The notes: generated by a model from the letters alone, not told the origin. DNA of 64,000 nt from Candida dubliniensis CD36 (GCF_000026945.1 NC_012862.1:1046501-1110500); one strand, 5' to 3'. Shown: positions 1 to 10,405, counted from the first letter of the stretch. Numbers and translations: made by a program.

Positions 1-1274
1 TTCATCGTGAGAAATGCAGTCGAAGTGGCCGGGTATTCTCTGGTTCTGGCCCTTGTTATCTCTTTATCTATAACCTCCAATTTATCAGTATAATAGTTTA
101 TTGAATCGACTTTAGGTCCAAATAATCCAAACCAACCTTTCCGAAGACTTGGTCTTGTTCTCAGTTCATCATTCAATAAGCGATTCAAAGTGTCAGACGA
201 ATCTCCCTCAACAGACTCTGATTCTTGACCTATTATTGAAACTTGTGTGAGGCTCGATCTTTGAGATGCCCAATCTTCTGGTGACTCTTCTTCACCATCA
301 TCAGTATATCTATTAGAAAAACGATACAGTTCTCCAACTTGTGGATGCAACGACACCAAATCACTTTTATTAGTTATACCATTTTTCTCAAAATATTCAA
401 CCCAGCTTTCCTCTAGTTTCCGTATTATTTTTCTCCTTCTTTTAAATAGTTTATTTAGATTTTGCCATTCCTTGACAATCAACACAGAATCCACTTCACC
501 AATATTCAAACGGTCAATGTGTCTTGCGAGTGCTACTTCATCTCGCAATGATCCTGGTATCCCCGATATTTTTACCGTTCTATCAGTAACAGAATTTTGA
601 GATCCAAGATACTTTTGACGCATGCTAATAATCCTATTGGTCTGTTTAAATAGAAAGTAAACAGTAACAAATGTAAATACATATGTGAAAATAGTGTATA
701 GCCAAAGAAACTGTTGATATTGTTCTCCATCACGGTTTTTACTTGTAATCAGAATTCCAGCCAATACTATACGCTTAATTATTTTGGTTTCATCGTCATC
801 ATCAGGATAATCTTGGTCTACTCTTCCTGTAAACTTGTATCTGATAGGAGATATGATAACAATGGCAAACACTAAACAAATGCTTATTATTCGAATGCAC
901 ATTTTAAAAAATTCCAAGAACACAACTGCATCTAATCCGGCATGTTCTAAAATTTCTTGCTCAGTAATCTTGTATACGGTAGGTATCCAACCAAATAATG
1001 AATTCGAAGGTAATTTAGGCAAATTTCTTCTTGAAGTCGAATGTAGACTAAAATTCAAATGATTAAAGTTTGCCACATATATTTTGGGATATTTTAACCG
1101 TAAGATGGAAAATAGTAATAGGGCAATGAGTCCTAATGTAGATGCAATTATTACTTGATATCGAGCTACACGAGTAGAATGTGGTCGATATATCACATCG
1201 TCATGAGGGGATGTAGCATTGTCATCATTTTGTTGTAGTATGATTTGCAAGTTATTTATTATGTTGTCTATCAT
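1..1274 (-). CDS. Csc1/Rsn1/Phm7-family (DUF221) membrane channel protein, N-terminal part
   Basis: The frame is open from an ATG at 1274 down to the window edge, so only about the first 424 residues are present and the C-terminal channel region is missing. Reading the minus strand gives an early hydrophobic segment after an IYRPHST stretch, then a GW-IPTVYKITEQEILEHAGLDAVVFLEFFKM block, a further membrane segment, another near FLWLYTIFTYVFTFVTVYFLF, and a cytosolic part with TDRTVKISGIPGSLRDE. This order (late exocytosis N-terminal domain, then the cytosolic PHM7 domain) is typical of the fungal OSCA/TMEM63-like Csc1 and Rsn1 proteins, osmosensitive cation channels or lipid scramblase-like proteins of the plasma membrane or endomembranes. 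Family membership is fairly clear; which paralogue it is cannot be decided from this part. Confidence 0.8.
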   Translation of the reverse strand, partial: MIDNIINNLQIILQQNDDNATSPHDDVIYRPHSTRVARYQVIIASTLGLIALLLFSILRLKYPKIYVANFNHLNFSLHSTSRRNLPKLPSNSLFGWIPTVYKITEQEILEHAGLDAVVFLEFFKMCIRIISICLVFAIVIISPIRYKFTGRVDQDYPDDDDETKIIKRIVLAGILITSKNRDGEQYQQFLWLYTIFTYVFTFVTVYFLFKQTNRIISMRQKYLGSQNSVTDRTVKISGIPGSLRDEVALARHIDRLNIGEVDSVLIVKEWQNLNKLFKRRRKIIRKLEESWVEYFEKNGITNKSDLVSLHPQVGELYRFSNRYTDDGEEESPEDWASQRSSLTQVSIIGQESESVEGDSSDTLNRLLNDELRTRPSLRKGWFGLFGPKVDSINYYTDKLEVIDKEITRARTREYPATSTAFLTM

Positions 1275-1847
1275 AAGTAATGCAATTAGTTGATGTATTG
1301 GGGTTGTTGTCTCCAATCAGTTAATAATCTTGTGATAGTAAAAAAGTGGGAGTAAGGTGAAACAAAAACAGAAAAATATAAATCTTATCGTGTGCCTCTT
1401 GACATGTACACTACTCAACTTAACATACCGTCAAAAAAATTTTAGACAATATTTTATTTTGTTGTGGTTGCAATCATGTAAGGAGTCGCCCACCACTTCA
1501 TAATAATATCTATGCCGTTAAGCAAATTACTCTTTCTACATGGAGGTGCTTTGGTTTGTGATGTAAACTTTTCTTGTGTGGTATTTTTTCTTAACACGAT
1601 CTATAATAAACAATAAAATAAGATCAGAATTGAGTAATTAATGTATGAAAATCTATATATAGAAAGTTAGTTTATTCTATTTGATTAATAAACAGCTCTG
1701 AATGTTGGGTTTATATATAAATCTCAGTATCATAATCACAGCATACGTCTTCTTGTCAGTATTAAACCGCCCCAATTATTGGAATCTTCTGATTCAATCA
1801 TAGCAGACACAAAATGAAATGATAAACTAAACCAAACTGTAGAAAAT
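1275..1847. other. intergenic, upstream of the Csc1-family gene
   Basis: This AT-rich spacer of 573 bases lies between the start of the Csc1-family gene and the stop of the Myb-like gene, both on minus. It should carry the promoter of the former and the 3' UTR of the latter. I see short homopolymer runs and no credible ORF or RNA gene. Confidence 0.6.
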
Positions 1848-3269
1848 TTAGTCCGTACTTGTAGCTTGTTCAGCACCATAACTGGAATCATGCTCGTTGG
1901 TCATATCTTCATCAGTAGGGCTACTACTATTATCATCATTTTTAAGGTTTTGAGATCGAAGAATTCTAATTAAACTGTCCAATTTTTTATTCATTGAGTT
2001 GTCTTGTTGCAAAGAATAGTCGCTAATTAACCTGTCAAATTTTTGATTTGTCTCGCTTTTAAAACTCTGCAAATCTTCTCGAAGAGCATTTATCGAATGA
2101 GCAACTTGGGACTGAGAAACTATCAATCGTTTTAATAGCGACTCAGTGGTATTATCTTGTTGCAGTTGGGTTTGATATTGTTGCTGGTGCTCGTGGTTCT
2201 GGTTCTGATCCTGGCGATAAGCAAAATCACTTGTTCTAGTGTTAGGATTATTATCATATTGAATATTAGGAGAGATATTGTTACCAAAATGCTGTTTTGA
2301 CTCGTGATTCAATTGTTGTTGTGGTTGCAGAGTTGATGCCAGGGTTCCCGCTGACGTAGAGCTATTGGAATGTCTCAGTGGGTGTTGAACGTTGTGTTGT
2401 TCATTTTGTGGCACAGAAGCAGTCATATTTATGTCCGGTGATTTGTAGATAATATGACTAGATGCTTGATTATTAGGATGCGGCTGTAACATTGTTTCTT
2501 CTGCGTGACTAATTTGATTTGAAGGGTTAATTAATTCTGAATGTTCAAGAGAGGGAACATATCCAGCGACAATATCTTTATTCGTACCAAGCAGTGGGGT
2601 TCCAGATGATGGCACTAGTTGATGCTGGCGAATTCCATTGGGAAAATCCATATTATTCTGAAATTGATGTTGTATCGAATTATCGAATCCCTGCGACATC
2701 AAGTATTGTGCTCTGTCTCGATTCAATTTATATTCATAAGAATTAGGACTTATTTGGGACATATCTGCAAGAGCTAGTGGGTTCTCAATCTGTGTCGTCG
2801 TAGCATTTTGATGAACATATGAATTGTCAATTTGAGTATTAATGGCAACATCACTATTATTACTACTGCCCCCCAATGAGTATGGGTTAACTTCGGTGTG
2901 ATTATTTTTGTACATATACTCCAAGATATCGACCAAGAGCTTTTCATTTTCGTTCAACACCACCTGATCTAGGAGCTGATTGTTATGTTTTAACCGGTTC
3001 TCCAAATTCTTTTTCAACATTTGAAAGCGATGATTTATTGTCCTGCTTTGCACTATGTTGGAATTACATCGCTCATTAAATTCTTGCAAAACTTTCTCCC
3101 ATGTCTTAATGATGTTACCTCTAGTGAAGATGTCCTCTTTATACTTATGAATGAGAAAAAGTAGATTAGTTTCGGAATCGTAAGTAAACTGAAAGTTGCT
3201 TCGTTTGTTAAATGATGCAGATCCCGTTGCCGAAGATAATGTTTGGGTGTGATCAATTTCTTCGTTCAT
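1848..3269 (-). CDS. Myb/SANT-like, Q/N-rich putative DNA-binding protein
   Basis: This 473-residue protein was not recognised by name. Residues about 28-120 look like a Myb/SANT-like (trihelix-type) fold: FTYDSETNLLFLIHKYK, then a Trp at about residue 57 in KTWEKVLQEFNERC, then RTINHRFQMLKKNLENRLK and an acidic/hydrophobic helix. The middle is rich in Asn, Gln, His and Ser, as in many Candida regulators. Near the C-terminus a heptad-like stretch (ALREDLQSFKSETNQKFDRLI) suggests a coiled coil for oligomerisation, followed by an acidic Ser/Asp tail. The open frame extends upstream to a TTG at 3356, but the first ATG in frame is at 3269 and I use that. A nuclear transcription factor role is an inference from the fold and composition. 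The very long gene-free region upstream fits a heavily regulated regulator gene. Confidence 0.7.
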   Translation of the reverse strand: MNEEIDHTQTLSSATGSASFNKRSNFQFTYDSETNLLFLIHKYKEDIFTRGNIIKTWEKVLQEFNERCNSNIVQSRTINHRFQMLKKNLENRLKHNNQLLDQVVLNENEKLLVDILEYMYKNNHTEVNPYSLGGSSNNSDVAINTQIDNSYVHQNATTTQIENPLALADMSQISPNSYEYKLNRDRAQYLMSQGFDNSIQHQFQNNMDFPNGIRQHQLVPSSGTPLLGTNKDIVAGYVPSLEHSELINPSNQISHAEETMLQPHPNNQASSHIIYKSPDINMTASVPQNEQHNVQHPLRHSNSSTSAGTLASTLQPQQQLNHESKQHFGNNISPNIQYDNNPNTRTSDFAYRQDQNQNHEHQQQYQTQLQQDNTTESLLKRLIVSQSQVAHSINALREDLQSFKSETNQKFDRLISDYSLQQDNSMNKKLDSLIRILRSQNLKNDDNSSSPTDEDMTNEHDSSYGAEQATSTD

Positions 3270-5968
3270 TATACTCACAAGGAACTGATATTTTGCACCA
3301 TGAACAGGTAGAGCTAAAATGTGAAATATTAGATTTTCTTGATCTGTAGATGACAAAACAAATAGTAAATAAATGATATCGATAATAACAGCTTTTTATA
3401 CGAAACAAAAGAAGAAAAATTTTTCACAGAATAAACGTTTAGAGGAATACCGTCCTCATATAAATAATCCTTCCCTCTCCAAAAACAAAAATAAAAAAAC
3501 TATATGCATATGTCTATCTATAAGTAATGCGTGTTTAACGTTTCTGGAATGTGGTTTTGTGCTACTAAACGTTTTCAATAAATGATATGCGGTTTGAATC
3601 TCATAGATGAGATAGCTTTGTTATAGCATTTATTTTTGTTTTTGCTGAAAATAATGGTATTCCGTGATAATGAGAAAATAAAAGAAGGCGGGTGAAGGGA
3701 GAGTGGGGGAGAAGCAGTAATAATGATAGTTAGATATTCGTCGTGAATTTATTCGATGAATTTTTTTTGCCTTACTAAAACTCATAAAAGCATTTCAATT
3801 ACGCCGAAATATGAAACAAATTATCCACGAAGATTGTTAATAAACACACCTCTCTTTTCTCCATTCATGCACCGAAGACCCAATACAAAAACAAGGGCAA
3901 GAACAAGAACAAGAACAAGAACAAGAACAAGGACAACAAGATTTGTCAACGCCATTTCTTTTTATTTTTTTTTAAAAAAAACCATTTGAAGGTTAAAAGG
4001 TAAATAATAAATAACTAAAAGAAGGTGCATCTTTTTTGACTTTCGTTAAACTGATTGTTCTTAAGCCCGAGTAAAAGTTTAGTTACTAAATGTCATCAGT
4101 TTAAATCTATTTGTCTTACTATTCCAACTTTTTAGTTTACTTGTTTTTTTTAAAAAAGATTTGATTTTTTTGTTTTGTTTTGTTTATCCAATATTCACTT
4201 TGTTAATCTTTCTGGATTTAAAGACATAAAGGAAACAGATGAAAAAAACCTTCCCTAAAAAGCTTAAAACTTTTCCGTTCCTTCATTTCCGAATCATCTA
4301 AACTTTCAGGTTTTGTAGTTGAAGTTTACTAAAATGTCAAAGAAAGATAAACTATGAAAAATTCGTTTTCTTTATAAGGAAAAAAAAAATATATATATAT
4401 AATATTAGATTGGATAATGCATAAGCGATAAATGTGTACAAATTTTTGCCAAAATATTTTGTTTTGTAACTCAAATTAACAGAAAACAATGACATGGGTA
4501 AAACAAGACCAACTGCTTATTGCATCAAGAACGCTTTGACACAAACCAATTTGTTCATATTACCAATTACAAATAAAGTTGTAAACATTTAACAGATGCA
4601 TAATGCGCAAACAATAAAATCGTGGGAGACACAAAATCTGGAACAATGTTATAATTGTTACAATTGAGCGATTCCCTTTCTTATTTATTTATTTGTTTGT
4701 TTGCTTTCAACGAAACATTAGATGCCAAACATCATCAACCACAATAACCGAAAGTTATCTGAGAATCTTTAACTGTAAACCATAAAACCTAAAAAAAATA
4801 TAATTGGAGATGAGGAATGAGCTAATAAAGAAAGAAATTCTCCAGAAAAGTGATCAACAGAGACTAAAAGCTGAGTTTAAGTCTTAGAATGGAGTTTAGT
4901 AAGCAAAATAGACCGACTAAAATAAAACTAGCAATATTGTCTTTGCTTTAAATCTTTGTTATTGTTTCAATACTCGGTTGTGATTTTTAACATTTGGTTT
5001 GTAAAAATTGGGCCAAACAATGGAATGATATTCATTAATCTTCCCATAAAATCTGTTTTTGATGATCTCTTATGTTTTCTTCTATATCCCTCTTAACCAA
5101 ATAACAAAGAACACGATATTCGTAATAAGCTGATTTTGTTGTTTCGCAACATAGCCTATCACCGTTTAAAAATTCTTTCCGCTTTGAAAATTTCCATAGA
5201 ATTTACTATCAAATTTCCTTTATTTTTGTTGTAAAAAAAATGAAAAAAAAAAAAGAAACATATATAACAATTGGGCATTATATTCGTCACGTAAATGCAA
5301 AGTTCTAATTGTGTCCCAAAACAGATCAAATTTAACAGTAAGGTTATATCCTATTATCTTTGATTGCAGCATATTCTGTTTGTTGTTTCGTTCCCATGGG
5401 GGGGGACCTGGATCATCGATGCTGGATTTAGTAAGACATGTCCAAAATTATAATGATAAATTTAGTACTAATTTAGATTTCTTACTTTTCGATTTCGTAT
5501 TAAGTGATTGCTCAGTGGCTTAGTATGCGGTACCTACCTAAACTGATGCAAACTAATGCCTTTGAAGCAGGGAGAGTATATGGTCCTGCTATATTTTTGA
5601 TAGTGTGTCTTGCGCCAAAAAAAAAAAAAAAAAAACTATTACAAAGATCAACAAAAATAGGTTTTCAAGAGAACAACAATAGTCGGCGAAATAATAGGAT
5701 ATGGATTTCCTTTATAATACTAAAAAATATACAATGTTAAGCACAATGCATAATGCGGGTATAAAATTCATAGTTGTTGTTAATAATCTTGTCACATTGG
5801 TGTTCAGTATAATATTTTTTGCTGATATTTCAATCTTTGCGTCAGGTACATATTCACAACAGTAGTGCACAATTCTATTTTCTATTATATATATTTGTAT
5901 AAGGGGTTTTACTTTATATAATGCCAATGTCAAAACCTCTCCTATTGGAAAATGCTATGGAGTTCGGT
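3270..5968. other. 2.7-kb ORF-free region upstream of the Myb-like gene
   Basis: No credible coding frame is visible: the small open frames at 3373-3585, 3756-3989, 5311-5523 and 5504-5740 are low complexity or start at rare codons and resemble nothing I know. The stretch is AT-rich, with many A/T homopolymers (A17 at about 5619-5635), a G8 run near 5399-5406, and an ACAAGA hexamer array. Since the Myb-like gene starts at 3269 on minus and TOP3 ends at 5969, nearly all of it is upstream of the Myb-like gene. It is therefore probably a long promoter and 5' leader, or it hides a non-coding RNA. Confidence 0.5.
3891..3940. repeat. (ACAAGA)n hexanucleotide microsatellite
   Basis: About seven imperfect tandem copies of ACAAGA are present, the first and last units degenerate (acaagg). 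A plus-strand open frame reads through it as alternating Thr/Arg, which looks like a repeat artefact. Confidence 0.85.
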
Positions 5969-7861
5969 TTACGTATTATTGTTACTATTGTTGTTGTTGT
6001 TGTTACTGCTATTTCCACGTAAAACTCTTCTACATTCATTGCACAAAACTAGTATCTGATGAGAACAAACACCAAAAGCGTCTAGGTATACGCTTATTGT
6101 TGTATTCAAAACATCCACTTTGGACCGAGATCCGGTCGCTATTTCCTCAAGCGATCGTTCCAATGACTTTCGTAAAAATGGTTTTGATAGCGATATATCT
6201 TCAAATTCCATTTTGTCAAGGCCATCTATGAGTCCCATTCCTAAGAGTGAAGGGACAATAAATTCATTCTTTCCCTTTTTCGATTTAGCAATATATCCTC
6301 TATTCTCTATTTTATGGATATGCTCCGCAATAGTAGCATCTGTTCCAATACCATTGGCATCCATCAATGCAATTAGCTCAGGCTCAGTCATATGATTCGG
6401 CGGACTTGTTTTTCCCTCTTTCAATACTCCACTAGCCAACTTGATCCGCTCTCCTTCCGTGAACTTTGGTAACTGCTTGGAGCTTTCCCATTTTTTGTAT
6501 ATATACACATCCAAATAATTTTTTTCAAGCACCATTAATCCATTTGCTGTGAAGAATTCGTCTCCCCATTTTAAAGTCGCCACGGTTTGCATACCAACAG
6601 CGTCTTTTGAGCAACAGGCAATAAACCGACGTACAACGTATTCATACACTTTTTTTTCGTTGATGGATTTTAGAGTATCCAAGGAAACATATTTGATGGG
6701 ATGGATTGGAGGATGCGCCTTATCATCATGAGAACCACTCCGAGGAACTTGATATCCTTGGCTTAAAAGCTCAGTTGTGTAGCTCCCCCATCGAGAATCT
6801 TGCTTGTGGACTTCTAGTAAACTCCTGAAATCAGTTTCTTTGGCAAATCTATCAGTTTCAGTTCTCGGATACGACAAAAACCCCTGATTGTAAAGCTTTT
6901 CAGCAGCTTCCAATGCTGCCTTGGCAGACATCTTAAAAAACCTAGCACAATCTTTTTGTAATTCAACCGTTGTCAATGGGAAGGGACGGAAATTGGGTTT
7001 CCTCTTTGATTCTATCTTTGATATGATTCCATATTCCCCACTCTTGCAGCACTGTTCGTAAAGCATAACCACATACAACTTGTCAAAAAAATGACCTCGA
7101 ACCCAATTGAAAACTGTCTTTTTGTTTTCTTTCCTTGTTTCAACCTCAATATGCCAAAATGGTTCCGGTATAAAATTTTTCACTCGTTTATATCTATCAA
7201 CAACAAATCCCAACGTCGGAAACTGACATGTTCCATAAGAAGCCACCTGTGTCCCATCAATTATCCCCTTTTGTCGCAATTGATCAGTCAACAAACGTGT
7301 AAAACTGGTACCCACTCGAAAATCAACTTCCATACGACACGAGACAGCAGCTACTGCGCTCATATCCAAGTTCACGGGATTCTTTGCTGCTCGAATAATA
7401 TGATTTCGTTCAAGATGTGAAAACTTGGCTCGCCAAATATTGTTCAACTCAAGGTTCCTATTGTATTTTTTGGCAGCATTCATAATTTCAAATCCAATGT
7501 ATTCCCCTTCTCTATCACAATCTGTCCAGATCATCAATTTATCAGCGTTTCTTGCCTCTTTTGCAATGTTTTCATGAACAGCTTTCTTGGTAATAACGGT
7601 CAATATGTCTGCATCAAATAGTCGTCCAGGAACACATTTCCCCCAGGCAAAAGCCGACTCAAACTCAAGATTCGTGATATGTCCAACAACCGAAGTCATG
7701 GTCACTTGACAAGGGCCATCTTCAGGTTTGAAAGTAAATGTGAAATCGTAGTTTTTGATGAATTTTTCTGATGAATCTCGTAATGATGTTCGTCCTCCTC
7801 CCAAGATATTTGCCACAGCTTTTGCAATTGACGGTTTCTCTGCAACACATAGTATCTTCAT
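5969..7861 (-). CDS. TOP3: DNA topoisomerase III (type IA)
   Basis: A 630-residue type IA topoisomerase that relaxes negatively supercoiled DNA and, with the RecQ helicase Sgs1 and Rmi1, dissolves double Holliday junctions. The start MKILCVAEKPSIAKAV is the TOPRIM entry. The TOPRIM acidic motif TDCDREGE is at residues 113-120, and the catalytic tyrosine lies in SYPRTETD at about Tyr331. The late motif GIGTDATIAEHIHKIENRGYI is also present. The length is close to S. cerevisiae Top3. The C-terminus ends in an Asn-rich tail encoded by a GTT/GTA repeat on plus (about 5973-6014), without the zinc fingers of animal enzymes. The start ATG is unambiguous. The upstream region, shared with a divergent gene, holds a GC-alternating palindrome that resembles an MCB-type cell-cycle element. 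Confidence 0.97.
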   Translation of the reverse strand: MKILCVAEKPSIAKAVANILGGGRTSLRDSSEKFIKNYDFTFTFKPEDGPCQVTMTSVVGHITNLEFESAFAWGKCVPGRLFDADILTVITKKAVHENIAKEARNADKLMIWTDCDREGEYIGFEIMNAAKKYNRNLELNNIWRAKFSHLERNHIIRAAKNPVNLDMSAVAAVSCRMEVDFRVGTSFTRLLTDQLRQKGIIDGTQVASYGTCQFPTLGFVVDRYKRVKNFIPEPFWHIEVETRKENKKTVFNWVRGHFFDKLYVVMLYEQCCKSGEYGIISKIESKRKPNFRPFPLTTVELQKDCARFFKMSAKAALEAAEKLYNQGFLSYPRTETDRFAKETDFRSLLEVHKQDSRWGSYTTELLSQGYQVPRSGSHDDKAHPPIHPIKYVSLDTLKSINEKKVYEYVVRRFIACCSKDAVGMQTVATLKWGDEFFTANGLMVLEKNYLDVYIYKKWESSKQLPKFTEGERIKLASGVLKEGKTSPPNHMTEPELIALMDANGIGTDATIAEHIHKIENRGYIAKSKKGKNEFIVPSLLGMGLIDGLDKMEFEDISLSKPFLRKSLERSLEEIATGSRSKVDVLNTTISVYLDAFGVCSHQILVLCNECRRVLRGNSSNNNNNNSNNNT

Positions 7862-7990
7862 ATTATTTCAATCGAGAAAATGGGAAAATTGGGAACCCTG
7901 ATGATACTGGCCAGGCTTTAATGAGTAGTGGTTTTATTTCTTGATTTCCAGCATAATTTTTCGTGTTGTTGTTTATTGTGTGTGTTGGAT

Positions 7991-8002
7991 ACGCGCGCGC
8001 GT
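7991..8002. promoter_or_regulatory. MCB-like palindrome ACGCGCGCGCGT
   Basis: A perfect 12-base palindrome, striking in AT-rich DNA, lies 130 bases upstream of the TOP3 start. Its ends, ACGCG and CGCGT, match the core of the MluI cell-cycle box (ACGCGT) bound by MBF in yeasts, although the exact hexamer is interrupted by extra CG units. A role in S-phase expression of TOP3 is an inference. Confidence 0.4.
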
Positions 8003-8335
8003 CTTGAAGTGTTCGAAAGTAAAGATGAGAATGAGTTTCAGCCTAACCACTGATGGTACGGGTGGCGAAATCTTTACCACTTAATGAATATAATGAACCT
8101 AAGGTTATATTAACAAATTAAGGATTTTTTATGTAACAGATATTCGTTATAAGAGCTTTCGAGGATCTAATATACTTTCAATTCTACTTTGTAACCTGGT
8201 TTGCGGTCTGCACTACCTCGGCCAGTATTTTAATATACTGTTACTTGCCCACTTCTAAAAATCCCCATAAGATGTATCTCTTAAATATCATATTCAATAC
8301 AACCCACTCTCGATAAAATCAAAGTGCCTAATTAC

Positions 8336-8366
<31 letters not shown>
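8336..8366. repeat. (TTA)n trinucleotide microsatellite
   Basis: About ten uninterrupted TTA/TAT units in the intergenic region upstream of the coiled-coil gene; likely length-polymorphic between strains. Confidence 0.9.
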
Positions 8367-8560
8367 GTTGATTATACCAAATGATGATTCCATACATGTG
8401 TGACGAGTTATACATAATGTCGTAACCACGAAGAGAGAGAAAAATAATATACAGACAAAATATATGATCGATAAGAACCACCAACCAAATATTAGTTAAC
8501 TATTAAACTACTTGATTCTTTGTTTTCTTTTCTTTTCTTTTTTTTTTTTTTGCAAGCAAA

Positions 8561-10405
8561 ATGGCATCGTTCACTAATGGATTTGAGTCAATAAATTTGG
8601 CTTCAACAGTTCTGGGTGCTTATCAAGAAGAAGACACTCCCATCAAACGTTTACACTCTATCCCCGCTTCCACCTCCGAAGATGAAGATGAACTTGATCC
8701 CGAAGAGTTTATTTCAAATAAAGTACATAAACCAGCAACAAAAGACTCACATGTGCTGTACAATGAGTATCTGGAGAAGAACAGAAGTGATGAACCACTA
8801 TCAAACTTACATGACACTCATAAACCTCATTTAACAACAACCACAACTCTAATTGATTCAACCAAAGAAAATGAACTGTTATACAATACCATGGACAGTT
8901 TGATGATAAAATCTATCAATTTCCCCGCGGCCATATACCAGTCAGATGACAAGAATTCCCAATCACCAATCGAGTATTTATCCAACAGGATAAAATTGCT
9001 CACACAAGAGTTATATGAAGATTCAATTAAATATGGTAAATTCTTGAAGAGTGGTAATAATCATATATACCAATTGCGAAGTAAACTATTGCAGACCTTC
9101 AATCAATTATCCGAAAGTTATTATTCTTTAAATGAACTATATCATAAAGACATGTCATATGCAGAAACATTACACGGATCATTCAAAAAATGGGATCAAC
9201 AACAAAACAAAGTATTGTCTAAAGTGAAATCCATAAAAAGTGATACAAACAAACATGGAGCCAAATTATTCACCTTATTAGATGAAGTAAACGATGTTGA
9301 TGACGAGATTAAACTTTTGGAAACAAAACTACAGCAGCTTCGGTCTAAAAAGGAACTATTAAATAAAGAAATCGAAGACACCAGCAGTGTTTTGGAAAGT
9401 AGAACAGCAAAGTATGTTGATATGTTTAAAGATTTGGAAAACAAAGGCAAGTCAGCCATTATTGACTTTCTTGTTTCTAATGGTGCTCCCGAAAAAGAAA
9501 TTGACACCATCGTGAGATTTTTACCCGTTGATATTACCATTTCCAGCAACTATTCACTGAAAAAGGAACCAGACAAACAGGTACATACTGCAAAGGAGTC
9601 AGTTCCACAGCCTGAATCAACAAGCAACCCCCCAGCTATCCCTAACAATATAGGTATGCAACCGTTTATCGTCCCTGAGGTAGAACCAGATTCTAAGACA
9701 CCAGATTTGCAGTCAATGAACCATGATCATGGACCCACTCCTTTTGAAAAAGGATATGCCATGGGGACACAAAACTCCGCGACGTTGAAAAACAAGATGA
9801 ATCATATAATGAATAAGCTTTTGCATTCCCTTCCGACAACTGCACCATCAAATATTCCAAAAATACCTGCCATGTCACATATTAAAGTGGATGATTTATC
9901 AAATACAATTTCTAAAAAATTAGATTTAGATCCAATAATGATTTTTTTGGAACACAAAGTTGCTGCTTTACATGATTTGGCAGTGCAATCGTCTCAAAAT
10001 GCTGCATTATTTCATGAGTTTGGTAGAATATGGGAAGACGTTACAAAACTAATGAACATTCAGGAAGAAAAGTTGGAGAGTATTCTCAACGACTATTCGA
10101 ATCCTAAAGTGGTTACACGTGTCTTGATTTCCACTTTGGACCAATTGAAAACCATCTTATCTTCATTGAATAATAATCCTATAACAAATGCTAGTTCTAA
10201 AAATGAAGTGTTGACTTCATTAGTAACAAGTGAATATAATGCGGTTGAAGAGGCCGTTAAACTTGTATCAACTGACCTTGTAACCATTGGAGAAGCCAAT
10301 TCTAGTGGAGGGCAACCTCCTTTGATACCTACATCTTCAAAACCTACAAGTCAAGTGTATCCAGTAAATACTAATGACATCAAACTGGCTACAAAAATTG
10401 AGTAA
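8561..10405 (+). CDS. uncharacterised coiled-coil protein (614 aa)
   Basis: I do not recognise this gene. It begins MASFTNGFESINLAST with an acidic patch EDEDELDPEEF at about residues 41-51. A long helical region from about residue 125 to 300 has heptad character (IKLLETKLQQLRSKKELLNKEIE) and ends with KGKSAIIDFLVSNGAPEKEID. A Pro/Ser-rich linker follows, then a second helical domain at about 405-590 with LDLDPIMIFLEHKVAALHDLAV and EEKLESILNDYSNPKV. No catalytic motif, signal peptide or membrane segment is visible, so a cytosolic scaffold or adaptor role is plausible. The ATG follows a T-rich leader typical of this genome. It converges with SEN1 across about 100 bases. Confidence 0.8.
   Translation: MASFTNGFESINLASTVLGAYQEEDTPIKRLHSIPASTSEDEDELDPEEFISNKVHKPATKDSHVLYNEYLEKNRSDEPLSNLHDTHKPHLTTTTTLIDSTKENELLYNTMDSLMIKSINFPAAIYQSDDKNSQSPIEYLSNRIKLLTQELYEDSIKYGKFLKSGNNHIYQLRSKLLQTFNQLSESYYSLNELYHKDMSYAETLHGSFKKWDQQQNKVLSKVKSIKSDTNKHGAKLFTLLDEVNDVDDEIKLLETKLQQLRSKKELLNKEIEDTSSVLESRTAKYVDMFKDLENKGKSAIIDFLVSNGAPEKEIDTIVRFLPVDITISSNYSLKKEPDKQVHTAKESVPQPESTSNPPAIPNNIGMQPFIVPEVEPDSKTPDLQSMNHDHGPTPFEKGYAMGTQNSATLKNKMNHIMNKLLHSLPTTAPSNIPKIPAMSHIKVDDLSNTISKKLDLDPIMIFLEHKVAALHDLAVQSSQNAALFHEFGRIWEDVTKLMNIQEEKLESILNDYSNPKVVTRVLISTLDQLKTILSSLNNNPITNASSKNEVLTSLVTSEYNAVEEAVKLVSTDLVTIGEANSSGGQPPLIPTSSKPTSQVYPVNTNDIKLATKIE

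Larger units (their letters stand above)
7862..8560. promoter_or_regulatory. divergent promoter region, TOP3 / coiled-coil gene
   Basis: This 699-base spacer separates two diverging genes. It contains a CG-alternating palindrome at 7991-8002, a (TTA)n tract at 8336-8366 and a T-rich tract just before the ATG at 8561. No ORF or RNA gene is seen. Confidence 0.6.

Noticed and set aside
3756..3989. Plus-strand ORF with an Arg/Thr repeat
   Set aside because: It reads through the ACAAGA microsatellite and has poly-Phe/Lys from homopolymers; no homology and no gene-like codon use.
5311..5740. Two small plus-strand ORFs in the long spacer
   Set aside because: The first frame starts at a TTG-type codon, both are short, and the second reads a long A-run as poly-Lys; no recognisable protein.
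3270..5968. Centromere-like ORF-free region
   Set aside because: Length is within the range of Candida centromere cores, but no inverted repeats or other mark is visible, and I do not recall a centromere next to TOP3.
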